NCBI GenBank assembly: GCA_937858455.1
Contig: CALLYN010000252.1
Location: forward strand, 1-6,266
DNA from: an uncultured Kouleothrix sp.
GTDB taxonomy: Bacteria; Chloroflexota; Chloroflexia; Chloroflexales; Roseiflexaceae
DNA: 6,266 nt
Direction: 5' to 3'
In this document: piece by piece, positions 1-5,026 of the stretch
Position numbering within the stretch: position 1 is the first letter of the stretch
Layout: every line of letters begins with the position of its first letter
The notes under the pieces: model-generated
What the model saw: only the letters and a program-made list of their open reading frames with translations
What the model was told of the DNA's origin: nothing
The model's database searches: none
Position numbers and translations under genes: made by a program

Positions 1-581
1 CCGGCGACCTGGCGCGGGCCAAGCATCTCGAGCGACTTCTTCCGCAGAATCTCGGCGCGGAGCCGGCCGTGATCGACCGCCTCGCGACCCTGCGCCTGCT
101 CGATGGCGACCTCGAGACCGCTGGGGCGCTCTTGGGTGCCTGCCCCGTCTCTACCCCACGTCTTGACCTCCTCAGGGCCGTTGTGGCGCTTCGACACGAC
201 GACATGCTGACTGCCTTTGCGGTGGCCAGCAGCGAATCCGCCCGCCGGAGCCTCTGCCTCCGGATCATCGCCGCCATCGTCTCCGGGCTGACGGCCTGGG
301 AACAGGGCATCCGCGTCGGCGCCGACACCACCGCCGCCGTCTGCGAGGCCACCCGCGACGGCACCCACGCCACCTGCGGCGTCGGTCCGACCGCCCTCGT
401 CCCTGCCCTGCGGACCCTCGGCGCCCTCCTCCCCGACGCCGCCGCAGGTACCTTCATGCATGCGACCCGGGTCGCTCTGGTCGGCATCGCCGAGGACTTG
501 GGCATTCCCCTGCCCGTCACCGGACCGGGGCTCGGCATCACCCCCGACGATCGCGACGGCCTGAACCTCCGCGCAGCCTGA
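1..581 (+). CDS. C-terminal part of an alanine/leucine-rich, possibly TPR-like protein (5' end outside window)
   Basis: The reading frame is open from the left edge (first full codon at position 3) to a TGA at 579-581, so about 192 residues are visible and the true start lies upstream; the GTG at 69 is probably internal. The first 60 or so residues are amphipathic helices with the spacing of tetratricopeptide-type repeats (GDLARAKHLERLLP, then LLDGDLETAGALLGACP), where a 'GDL..A..L' unit recurs. The remainder is rich in Ala, Leu, Thr and Asp, has no obvious membrane segment, and ends with a Gly/Pro-rich tail (VTGPGLGITPDD). I do not recognise the family and see no catalytic motif. It is followed by a 240-bp gap before rpsD, so the two are probably not co-translated. 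That it codes is well supported by the long open frame and strong GC3 bias; the TPR suggestion is weak. Confidence 0.6.
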   Translation, partial: GDLARAKHLERLLPQNLGAEPAVIDRLATLRLLDGDLETAGALLGACPVSTPRLDLLRAVVALRHDDMLTAFAVASSESARRSLCLRIIAAIVSGLTAWEQGIRVGADTTAAVCEATRDGTHATCGVGPTALVPALRTLGALLPDAAAGTFMHATRVALVGIAEDLGIPLPVTGPGLGITPDDRDGLNLRAA

Positions 582-634
582 CCTGCTTCCTTGACGAAGC
601 CCCTTCGCTTTGGTCTACTTCCCGATCCTCCGGT

Positions 635-649
635 CGGGCGTCCCGCCCG
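635..649. other. Small GC hairpin in the gap before rpsD
   Basis: CGGGCG, a three-base loop TCC, and CGCCCG form a perfect 6-bp stem 54 bp after the stop of the upstream gene. There is no T-run after it on the plus strand, so it is a poor intrinsic terminator. It could equally be part of the rpsD leader, where S4 sometimes regulates its own synthesis, but I see no known S4-binding fold. The rest of 582-821 contains no gene I can support. Confidence 0.25.
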
Positions 650-821
650 GAATTGTGGTTTCCAACGCGTTTTTGACCCGCTTCCGACCGAGGCCTGCGC
701 GTCCCTTCCCCACCGGACTGGACCGCTCGCGACGTCGGAGACGCTGGGATCGCTCCCTCGCCGAGTGGCCTGATGCCGCTTCGATCGAGTCGAGCGAGGA
801 TCCGTCAAGAGAAGGATTGCG

Positions 822-1394
822 ATGGCTCGTTACCTCGGTCCGAAGGTGAAGCTCTCCCGCAAGGTCGGCGTTCCGATCGCGGACACCCCGAAGCACACCG
901 CCAAGCGGCAGCTCACCGTCCCCGGCATGCACGGCTTCCGCGGCCGTCGTCTCAAGGACTACGGCATCCGCAAGAACGAGAAGCAGAAGCTTCGCTATCA
1001 CTACAACGTGCTTGAGAAGCAGTTCCGCAACTACCTTGCGGAAGCGGGCCGTCGTCCGGGCAACACCGGCGAGGTGCTCATGCAGCTTCTCGAGTCGCGC
1101 CTCGACAACGTCCTTCGTCGCGCCGGCTTCGCCCGGACGATCTGGGGCGCGCGTCAGCTCACCGTCCACGGCCACGTGCTCGTGAACGGCCGCAAGCTTG
1201 ACCGTCCGAGCTACGGCGTCGAGGTCGGTGACACCATCACCCTCCGCGAGCGCGTGCACAAGCTCGGCCGTGAGCAGATGGAATCCCTCTCGGGTCACGT
1301 GACGCCGGGTTGGATTCAGGTGAACCCGGCGGAGCTCTCGATCAATTTCGAGCGAACCGATCGTGAGGGTGTTCGCGGTTTCCTGCAGTGTTGA
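822..1394 (+). CDS. rpsD: 30S ribosomal protein S4
   Basis: S4 binds 16S rRNA directly and starts assembly of the 30S body, and it helps keep decoding accurate. The 190-residue protein opens with MARYLGPKVKLSRKVG, the usual S4 N-terminus, followed by the PGMHG...RGRR...YG...EKQK..YHYNV..KQFRNY block at about 34-71. The S4 RNA-binding domain covers about 92-150 (ESRLDNVLRRAGFARTIWGARQ, VHGHVLVNGR, DRPSY.V..GD.I). The four zinc cysteines found in some S4 proteins are absent; the only Cys is the last residue. At 190 residues it is slightly shorter than the usual 200-210, with a short C-terminal tail. ATG at 822 is preceded by AGAAGG with 6-base spacing, a good ribosome site. It stands alone rather than in an rpsM-rpsK-rpsD-rpoA cluster, at least in what is visible. 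The sequence style resembles Planctomycetota S4 from memory; the family call is certain, the phylum is not. Confidence 0.97.
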   Translation: MARYLGPKVKLSRKVGVPIADTPKHTAKRQLTVPGMHGFRGRRLKDYGIRKNEKQKLRYHYNVLEKQFRNYLAEAGRRPGNTGEVLMQLLESRLDNVLRRAGFARTIWGARQLTVHGHVLVNGRKLDRPSYGVEVGDTITLRERVHKLGREQMESLSGHVTPGWIQVNPAELSINFERTDREGVRGFLQC

Positions 1395-1406
1395 AGTACT
1401 CGTGAG

Positions 1407-1604
1407 ACGCTCATATCGCTTCAGAAGGAGGCGAATCCGCGCACAATTTTCCCGAATGCTTCCAGGCTTCACGATGTAATCATCTGCCCCAAGATTTAGC
1501 CCATGAACTTTGTCTGTCTCATCCATACGTGCTGTGAGCATTATTATAGGAATTTGAGAAGTAGTTTCCTCGCGACGTAATCTCCGACATATTTCACGGT
1601 TGTA
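1407..1604 (-). pseudogene. Internal fragment of an OmpR-type response regulator (receiver domain, second half)
   Basis: Read on the minus strand from about 1604, the frame gives NREICRRLRR, then SQIPIIMLTARMDETDKV, then GLNLGADDYIVKP, then ARIRLLLKRYE. This is the alpha3 to alpha5 half of a receiver domain: the beta4 'PIIMLTA' with its switch Thr, the 'LGADDYI.KP' beta5 motif with the conserved Lys, and helix 5. The beta1 acidic pair and the phospho-acceptor Asp would lie upstream and are missing, as are the rest of the linker and the DNA-binding domain. Phe of the usual 'KPFS' is Gly here. There is no start codon context at its 5' end, where it runs into the broken sulfurtransferase, and on the other side it meets the rpsD 3' end; the frame happens to stay open through antisense rpsD, which is not real coding. 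The piece is clearly AT-richer than both neighbours, suggesting a third source. Confidence 0.8.
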
Positions 1605-1818
1605 CCGGCAGCGGGTGGCGGCCCGGCCCCTGCCCGCGCGGCGCGGCCAGGTCGCCGTCGATGTCCATGAACACCGCGCCGGGGAGGTGCGCGGCGTCGT
1701 AGTCGGCGCGCCCGCGGTGCGGCTCGGTCAGGTACCAGCGCACGTCCACCGCGCGCACCTGCGGGTCGCCGAGGTGGTCTTTCAGCCACTCAACCGATAC
1801 CAGTGGGTCTACGGTCAT
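1594..1818 (-). pseudogene. Truncated thiosulfate/3-mercaptopyruvate-type sulfurtransferase, N-terminal rhodanese domain
   Basis: The first 67 or so residues match the N-terminal (non-catalytic) rhodanese domain of two-domain sulfurtransferases: LVSVEWLKDHL, then VRAVDVRWYL, then GRADYDAAHLPGAVFMDID, DLAAP and GPGRHPLP. Full-length members are about 280 residues with the catalytic Cys loop in the second domain; here the homology stops right after 'HPLP' (about position 1605), and a TGA at 1594 closes the frame after three unrelated residues. The catalytic domain is absent, so no activity is expected from this copy. ATG at 1818 is chosen because GAGGTG lies 6 bases upstream and the family start 'M..PLVS..WL' fits; the in-frame ATG at 1863 has no such support. 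The break coincides with the response-regulator fragment. It could be a real truncation or a chimeric contig join. Confidence 0.8.
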
Positions 1819-1874
1819 GTATGCACCTCGTTTCCTTAAGAGCAGGCTATCACACATCCGCACCGGGTTTCACG

Positions 1875-1911
1875 AAAGACGGAAGACGAATCAGCGCCGT
1901 CTTCCGTCTTT
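1875..1911. terminator. Strong bidirectional intrinsic terminator-like hairpin
   Basis: AAAGACGGAAGACG (1875-1888) and its exact complement CGTCTTCCGTCTTT (1898-1911) enclose a 9-base loop, a perfect 14-bp stem. Both strands end in a T-rich run, so it can stop transcription either way. On the minus strand it lies downstream of the metallo-hydrolase gene (stop at 2249) and 57 bp upstream of the sulfurtransferase ATG. It therefore most likely ends the transcript coming from the right, in which case the sulfurtransferase needs a promoter inside 1819-1875, or it acts as an attenuator. Confidence 0.75.
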
Positions 1912-2248
1912 TGTGCTTCGTCCTTTATTCGGAAAATTCGGATCGAACCTGCGGTAGCCTGTACTCAGAACTGTGTCAACAGCGTTTGCCTGTATGTTCA
2001 GTGTCATGGTGAGCGCAGCTTCCTTTTCTCGATGGAAATCGGTGTTTATCCGTGAGATGTTTCACCCCGTTCAGCCTGACATGGAGCCTCGTTGGCTCAG
2101 CGAATATGCGCTCACTTCGTTGACATGCTACAAGGGCATGGTGCAATCGAGTTTGATGCGCGGGGCGCGATCGATCGCGCCCATACAGAGCCAAAGATGC
2201 GGGGCGGTGATGGATCGCGCCGGTACGCACTCGCTGCTCGTTCGGGCG
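1912..2248. other. Roughly 340-bp stretch without a recognisable gene
   Basis: Between the terminator and the metallo-hydrolase stop codon this region has lower GC than the genes around it. Short open frames exist on both strands (84 aa at 1976-2230 minus; a plus-strand frame from 1973) but neither shows a family motif, a convincing ribosome site or GC3 bias. A TTGACA match occurs on the minus strand at 1979-1974, but no good -10 box sits 16-18 bases beyond it. An 8-bp inverted pair GTGAGCGC (2009-2016) / GCGCTCAC (2108-2115) is the only other symmetry apart from the palindrome listed separately. Confidence 0.5.
2163..2182. repeat. Perfect 20-bp palindrome
   Basis: GGGCGCGATCGATCGCGCCC reads the same on both strands with no loop. 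It lies 67 bp past the stop of the metallo-hydrolase gene in a non-coding stretch. A part-copy of the half-site (GATCGCGCC) recurs at 2213-2221. It could be a protein-binding site or a fold at the 3' end of the metallo-hydrolase mRNA; no T-run follows, so it is not an ordinary terminator. Confidence 0.6.
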
Positions 2249-3259
2249 TTAAAGGCGGTGGTAGCGCGGCGCGGCGAACTCATCGCCGGCAACTTCGTCG
2301 AGGTTGGCGATCGCCAGCAGGCCGCGCTGGTCGAGGTACTCGACGTGGGCGCCGACCTCCTCGATCGCCAGCAGAATATTGTAGCCGTCGACGTGCGGGT
2401 AGATCTGCTTCGACAGCTCGTTGATCGTGCGCGGCTCGGCGCAGGCCGCTAGCAGCCGCTCGAGCTTGCGCTGGTGCGACGCCTCGATCTGCGCGATCCG
2501 CTCGTACAGGTCGCCGATCGGCCCCTCGTGGCCGCCGAGCGCCAGGTGGATGCCCGGCACCGCCGCGATCTTGCGCAGCGCCTCGAGGTAGTGGCCCAGC
2601 CCCGTCGAGGGCGTGATGCTCTCGGGGGCCATGTGCGGCGACGTGTGCGGCAGCACGTGGTCGGCGCTGAGCAGCACATCGTCGATCTGCAGGCACACCT
2701 GGCCGGGGCAGTGGCCGGGCGCGTGCAGCACCAGCATGCGATCGTCGAGCAGGTCGCCGTCGCGCAGCACCGTCTCGACCTCGGTCGACCGCAGCAGGCC
2801 CTTGCTCCAGCCGTACATACCCATGAGGCTGGCGTGGTTCGACTCGGAGACGCCGGCGCGCCACAGGAACGCCGACACCGCGCGGCTGGCCAGCACCAGC
2901 CGCTCCTCGTGGTTCGTCAGCACACGCCGGTCGAGCTCGTGCACCGCCAGCGGCGCGCTGGTGAGCGCGCGCACCGCGCCCAGGCCACCGTAGTGGTCGA
3001 CATGCGCGTGGGTGATCACGACGCGGCGGATATCGGCCCAGCCGATGCGCGCGCCCCAATCGTCGCGGATCTGCTCCATTCCGCGCCGGATGTGCTCGCT
3101 GCTCTGGCCAAGGCCGCTGCCGGTATCGACAAGCGCGACATACTCGCCGTCGACGACGAGGTAGACGTTCGCGACGAGCATGGGGAAGACCTGCGCCGAG
3201 ATGCGGTAGATCCAGGCGCCGCGCTCGGTTTCGTAACGAACGACAGGTTCAACTGACAC
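2249..3259 (-). CDS. MBL-fold metallo-hydrolase, LACTB2-like, with C-terminal winged-helix domain
   Basis: This is a cytosolic metallo-beta-lactamase-fold hydrolase using a two-metal site; substrates in this branch include esters, thioesters and RNA, and none can be assigned here. With the GTG at 3259 as start it has 336 residues. Metal ligands are all visible: HAHVDH at 84-89, the GHCPG His at 183, the 'LLSADH' Asp at 200, and the late His in GGHEGP at 244; 'LVDTG' at 44-47 is the usual early strand. After the catalytic domain, about 257-325 (IAQIEASHQRKLERLL...INELSKQIYP...LAIEEVGAHVEYL..RGLL) matches the helical/winged-helix tail of LACTB2-like enzymes. GTG 3259 has a GAGGCGG-like sequence just upstream; the GTG at 3307 is also in frame but would lie upstream of the likely transcription start. 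No signal peptide or membrane segment. Close relatives occur in Chloroflexota by general style. Confidence 0.9.
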   Translation of the reverse strand: MSVEPVVRYETERGAWIYRISAQVFPMLVANVYLVVDGEYVALVDTGSGLGQSSEHIRRGMEQIRDDWGARIGWADIRRVVITHAHVDHYGGLGAVRALTSAPLAVHELDRRVLTNHEERLVLASRAVSAFLWRAGVSESNHASLMGMYGWSKGLLRSTEVETVLRDGDLLDDRMLVLHAPGHCPGQVCLQIDDVLLSADHVLPHTSPHMAPESITPSTGLGHYLEALRKIAAVPGIHLALGGHEGPIGDLYERIAQIEASHQRKLERLLAACAEPRTINELSKQIYPHVDGYNILLAIEEVGAHVEYLDQRGLLAIANLDEVAGDEFAAPRYHRL

Positions 3260-3298
3260 GGCCGCCTCGCTCGCTGTATAGTCTGCTATTCGGCGGGT

Positions 3299-3327
3299 AG
3301 TATACACCTTTTAGGTTACATTGACAC
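3299..3327 (-). promoter_or_regulatory. Possible sigma-70-type promoter of the metallo-hydrolase gene
   Basis: On the minus strand, GTGTCA (3327-3322, 4 of 6 matches to the -35 consensus) is followed after 17 bases by TATACT (3304-3299, 5 of 6 to the -10). Transcription would start near 3292, about 30 bases before GTG 3259. This supports 3259 over 3307 as the start codon. Spacing and boxes are reasonable, but no experimental or comparative support is available here. Confidence 0.4.
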
Positions 3328-3347
3328 GCCGTACGGCAGGTTTTTGT

Positions 3348-3389
3348 GGTGGGGGTTCGGCGGCGGCGAAGCCACCCCCGCAATTGCTT
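3348..3389. repeat. Interspersed hairpin repeat A, copy 1
   Basis: The core GGTGGGGGTT, a GGCGGCGAAGCC centre, CCCC and AATTGCTT match copy 2 at 4277-4317 in the same orientation, with only a few substitutions. The copy folds as GGGGGT (3351-3356) against ACCCCC (3374-3379) with an inner GGC/GCC pair. It sits between the metallo-hydrolase promoter and the truncated MITE, which begins immediately at 3390. Repeats of this style are scattered between genes in some Chloroflexota; function unknown. Confidence 0.65.
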
Positions 3390-3476
3390 TAGGGCTTACG
3401 CAGCTGGCGCGCTCAGCCTTCGGCAGAGGGGTACTCTTCTCCGTATCGTGTGCGGTTTCTCCGGAAAACCGCCTGC
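3390..3476. mobile_element. Truncated second copy of the MITE (left end and central hairpin)
   Basis: TAGGGCTTACGCA at 3390-3402 is a variant of the terminal repeat TAGGAGTTACGCA of the complete element at 5033-5212. The first 45 or so bases agree at about 39 positions (hand alignment), including an exact CTCAGCCTTCGGCAGAG block. Like the full element, it then has a central hairpin, here GCGGTTT (3452-3458) with AAACCGC (3466-3472). No right terminal repeat is found after it, so the right half has been lost or replaced. It lies in the gap between the TMEM175 gene stop and the metallo-hydrolase promoter. Confidence 0.65.
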
Positions 3477-3524
3477 AAAACATCAAAGCCCAGGGGCAAG
3501 AGCGCCGGCCGCAAGGCAGCGCGG

Positions 3525-4181
3525 CTATGGGTGCAGCACCAGCAGCAGCGGCGCGATCGCCAGCCACGAAAGGCGCGCCAGGTCGTCGTTCACAAACGAG
3601 ATGCCAAGCGAGATCACGAACACCAGCGGCGCCACCAGCGTGCGCAGGCGGCTATTGCGCAGCTGCCTGGCGTCGAGCGGGCGCGCCAGCAGCCGGCCGC
3701 CGGCGCCGCTGGCATACCACCACAGCGCCCAGGTCATCAGGCCGGTCACGATCATGGTGAGCGCGTAGAACACCGTGGCCACCTGGCCGGTGTACTCGCC
3801 GATGATGCTGGTGGGGAACGGGATGAAGCCGACGCACAGCAGCAGCAGCAGGTTGAGGAACATCAGCCGGCCGTCGTAGCGCGCGATCGAGCGAAACATG
3901 CGGTGGTGCGACATCCAGTACATGCCGATCACCAGAAAGCTGATGCCGTAGCTCAGGTAGCGCGGCCAGATGCCCAGCAGCGCCGCCAGCAGATCGGCGC
4001 CGGAGGACATCTCGGCGCCGGCGGGCAGGCGGATCTCGAGCGCCAGCAGGGTGATCGCGATCGCGAACACTGCGTCGCTGAAGAAGATCACGCGCTCCAG
4101 CCCGAGGTCGTGCTCTGGCTCGGCGGCTGCGTGCTCGGCGGCGCGCGCCCGGCGCGTCGCCGCGCTTTCGCGATGGCTCAT
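3525..4181 (-). CDS. TMEM175-family (DUF1211) potassium channel protein
   Basis: Bacterial TMEM175 proteins are inner-membrane K+ channels that assemble as tetramers of six-helix subunits and lack the classical TVGYG filter. The signature is clear at 29-50: ERVIFFSDAVFAIAITLLAL, containing the family Arg and FSD motif (R30, F34-S35-D36) in helix 1. Further hydrophobic segments fall at about 62-90, 106-127, 135-157 and 179-215, the first and last probably holding two helices each, giving six. Length is 218 residues, normal for the bacterial form. ATG at 4181 is chosen because AGGAGG lies 9 bases upstream and the protein then starts with a charged cytoplasmic tail; the longer frame to 4343 runs through repeat A and is not credible. 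The gene has non-coding gaps on both sides, each with a copy of repeat A, so it is probably a single-gene transcript. The physiological role in this organism is unknown. Confidence 0.92.
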   Translation of the reverse strand: MSHRESAATRRARAAEHAAAEPEHDLGLERVIFFSDAVFAIAITLLALEIRLPAGAEMSSGADLLAALLGIWPRYLSYGISFLVIGMYWMSHHRMFRSIARYDGRLMFLNLLLLLCVGFIPFPTSIIGEYTGQVATVFYALTMIVTGLMTWALWWYASGAGGRLLARPLDARQLRNSRLRTLVAPLVFVISLGISFVNDDLARLSWLAIAPLLLVLHP

Positions 4182-4276
4182 GGGCGTACTCCTCCTCTTG
4201 CCAGGGCCGGCGCCGCCTCTCTGCCGCAGCGCCAGCCGCCACGGTGATACCAGCTTCGCTTGATTACTTACACTTT

Positions 4277-4317
4277 GGTGGGGGTTTGGGGGCGGCGAAG
4301 CCGCCCCGAAATTCCTT
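4277..4317. repeat. Interspersed hairpin repeat A, copy 2
   Basis: Same orientation and core as copy 1 at 3348-3389 (GGTGGGGGTT ... GGCGGCGAAGCC ... AATTCCTT). Here the stem is perfect: GGGGCGGC (4289-4296), loop GAA, GCCGCCCC (4300-4307), with TTT/AAA just outside. It lies in the 5' leader region of the TMEM175 gene, about 95 bp upstream of its start. Confidence 0.65.
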
Positions 4318-4322
4318 ATTAT

Positions 4323-4353
4323 GTTGCAGCGTGGCTTCGCCACTCAGTGCAAC
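4323..4353. repeat. Nested hairpin in the TMEM175 leader region
   Basis: GTTGCA (4323-4328) pairs with TGCAAC (4348-4353), and inside it GTGGC (4331-4335) pairs with GCCAC (4339-4343) around a TTC loop. The GGCTTCGCC centre resembles the GGCGAAGCC centre of repeat A 30 bp away in inverted form, so both may belong to one larger repeat family. Confidence 0.45.
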
Positions 4354-4384
4354 GCAATCTATTAAGCGATCAAGCGAGCAGCCT

Positions 4385-4390
4385 ATTATA
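4385..4390 (-). promoter_or_regulatory. Possible -10 box for the TMEM175 gene
   Basis: The minus strand reads TATAAT at 4390-4385, a perfect -10 consensus in GC-rich surroundings. The sequence 17 bases upstream (TGCTCG) is a poor -35 and there is no extended TGN. If used, transcription would start near 4378 and give a leader of about 200 bases containing the two hairpins above. Confidence 0.3.
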
Positions 4391-4465
4391 CGCGATCCTG
4401 CTGCCAACGAGCAGGCCCCCGCTCGCATGGCCAGGGCTCGTGCAACGTCTTTCGACCCCTCCCCC

Positions 4466-4509
4466 TGGCTTTGTGGTGCGGTCGCGGCGGCGACCGCACC
4501 ACAAAGCCA
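4466..4509. repeat. Perfect 20-bp stem hairpin
   Basis: TGGCTTTGTGGTGCGGTCGC (4466-4485) and its exact reverse complement (4490-4509) flank a 4-base loop GGCG. A perfect stem this long with a tight loop is characteristic of a mobile or REP-like repeat or a very stable RNA structure. It lies just beyond the probable PPOX terminator, between the PPOX and TMEM175 genes. Confidence 0.7.
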
Positions 4510-4515
4510 ACAATA

Positions 4516-4546
4516 ACCCCCCTCCCCGCGCGCGGGAGAGGGGGGT
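4516..4546 (-). terminator. Probable terminator after the PPOX gene (C/G-tract hairpin)
   Basis: ACCCCCCTC (4516-4524) pairs with GAGGGGGGT (4538-4546), and CCCGCG with CGCGGG inside it, leaving one bulged A at 4537. Read on the minus strand it comes about 55 bases after the PPOX stop and is followed by TTATTGTT, a moderate T-run. The CCCCTC...GCGCGC...GAGGGG form is also a common interspersed repeat in GC-rich genomes, so it may be a repeat that doubles as a terminator. Confidence 0.5.
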
Positions 4547-4601
4547 GAGGGCCGACTTTTCGCATGGCGAGCGGGGGCCTGCGGCTTGCGGAGCGCGCGG
4601 C

Positions 4602-5003
4602 CTACGGCGGGGTCACCTCGATGAACACCCGGCTGTTGGGCGGCTGAGTTGCATCCATGCGTGCAGTCGTGGCGGTGTACATTTCGCCATACTTGGCGCG
4701 CAGCGCCGCCTCGGCGGCGGGCGCCTCGTCGGGGCCGAGCACGCGCGCGCGGCCGGACACCGCCGGCCCCTGCAGATTCCCCACCCGGTCGCTCGGCGCC
4801 ACCAGCACCGCAGGCGTAGCGCGAATACGCGCGACCTTCTTGAGGTTCTGGTTGGTGGTGACGTACACGCGCCCGGCCACCTCGGCGAACCACACCGTGG
4901 TAGGAACCGCCTCGCCGCTGGCGCGGTAGGTGGTGAGCACCATGAAATCGGCGCCGGCCAGCGGCGCGAAGTACGCCGGATCGTCTTGTGATGCCTCAGT
5001 CAT
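4602..5003 (-). CDS. PPOX-class (pyridoxamine 5'-phosphate oxidase-like) probable F420-dependent enzyme, Rv2061-like
   Basis: This is a small split-barrel flavin/deazaflavin-binding protein of 133 residues, the usual size for the Rv2061-like branch. Recognisable stretches are FAPLAGADFMVLTTYRASGE with PTTVWFAEVAGRVYVTT (about 12-50), the cofactor-phosphate-binding LKKVARIRATPAVLVAPSDR (54-73), GPAVSGRARVL (79-89), and the ALRAKYG helix (100-106). Members of this branch are thought to bind F420 and reduce or oxidise small molecules; the substrate is unknown. It is soluble and cytosolic. ATG at 5003 is preceded by AGGAG with 8-base spacing, which decides the start; the frame stays open upstream to 5129 only because it runs through the MITE. 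The MITE target duplication begins 24 bp upstream of the start, so the promoter must lie within the element or further upstream. Cofactor choice (F420 versus FMN) is inferred from family resemblance. Confidence 0.88.
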   Translation of the reverse strand: MTEASQDDPAYFAPLAGADFMVLTTYRASGEAVPTTVWFAEVAGRVYVTTNQNLKKVARIRATPAVLVAPSDRVGNLQGPAVSGRARVLGPDEAPAAEAALRAKYGEMYTATTARMDATQPPNSRVFIEVTPP

Positions 5004-5026
5004 TGGGAAAACTCCTGTATTTTCAT

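Larger units (their letters stand above)
4182..4601. other. 420-bp intergenic gap dense with hairpins
   Basis: No gene is supported between the TMEM175 and PPOX genes. The gap holds repeat A copy 2, a nested hairpin at 4323-4353, a perfect -10-like box at 4385-4390 and two long hairpins at 4466-4546, each listed separately. Apparent open frames here are carried by the repeats and lack ribosome sites. Confidence 0.6.

Noticed and set aside
615..1541. A 308-codon minus-strand open frame across rpsD
   Set aside because: Only its first 45 or so codons resemble a response regulator; the remainder is exact antisense of rpsD, which is a certain gene, so the long frame is a GC-rich coincidence across a joint.
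1976..2230. An 84-codon minus-strand frame in the non-coding stretch
   Set aside because: No recognisable motif, no good ribosome site and no codon-position GC bias; left as unsupported.
2474..3256. A 260-codon plus-strand frame opposite the metallo-hydrolase
   Set aside because: It is rich in Arg, Ala, Gln and His with no family motif, while the minus strand carries all metal ligands of an MBL enzyme.
3450..4247. A 265-codon plus-strand frame opposite the TMEM175 gene
   Set aside because: Gln/Arg/Ala-rich antisense shadow; the minus strand has the FSD motif, membrane helices and a strong ribosome site.
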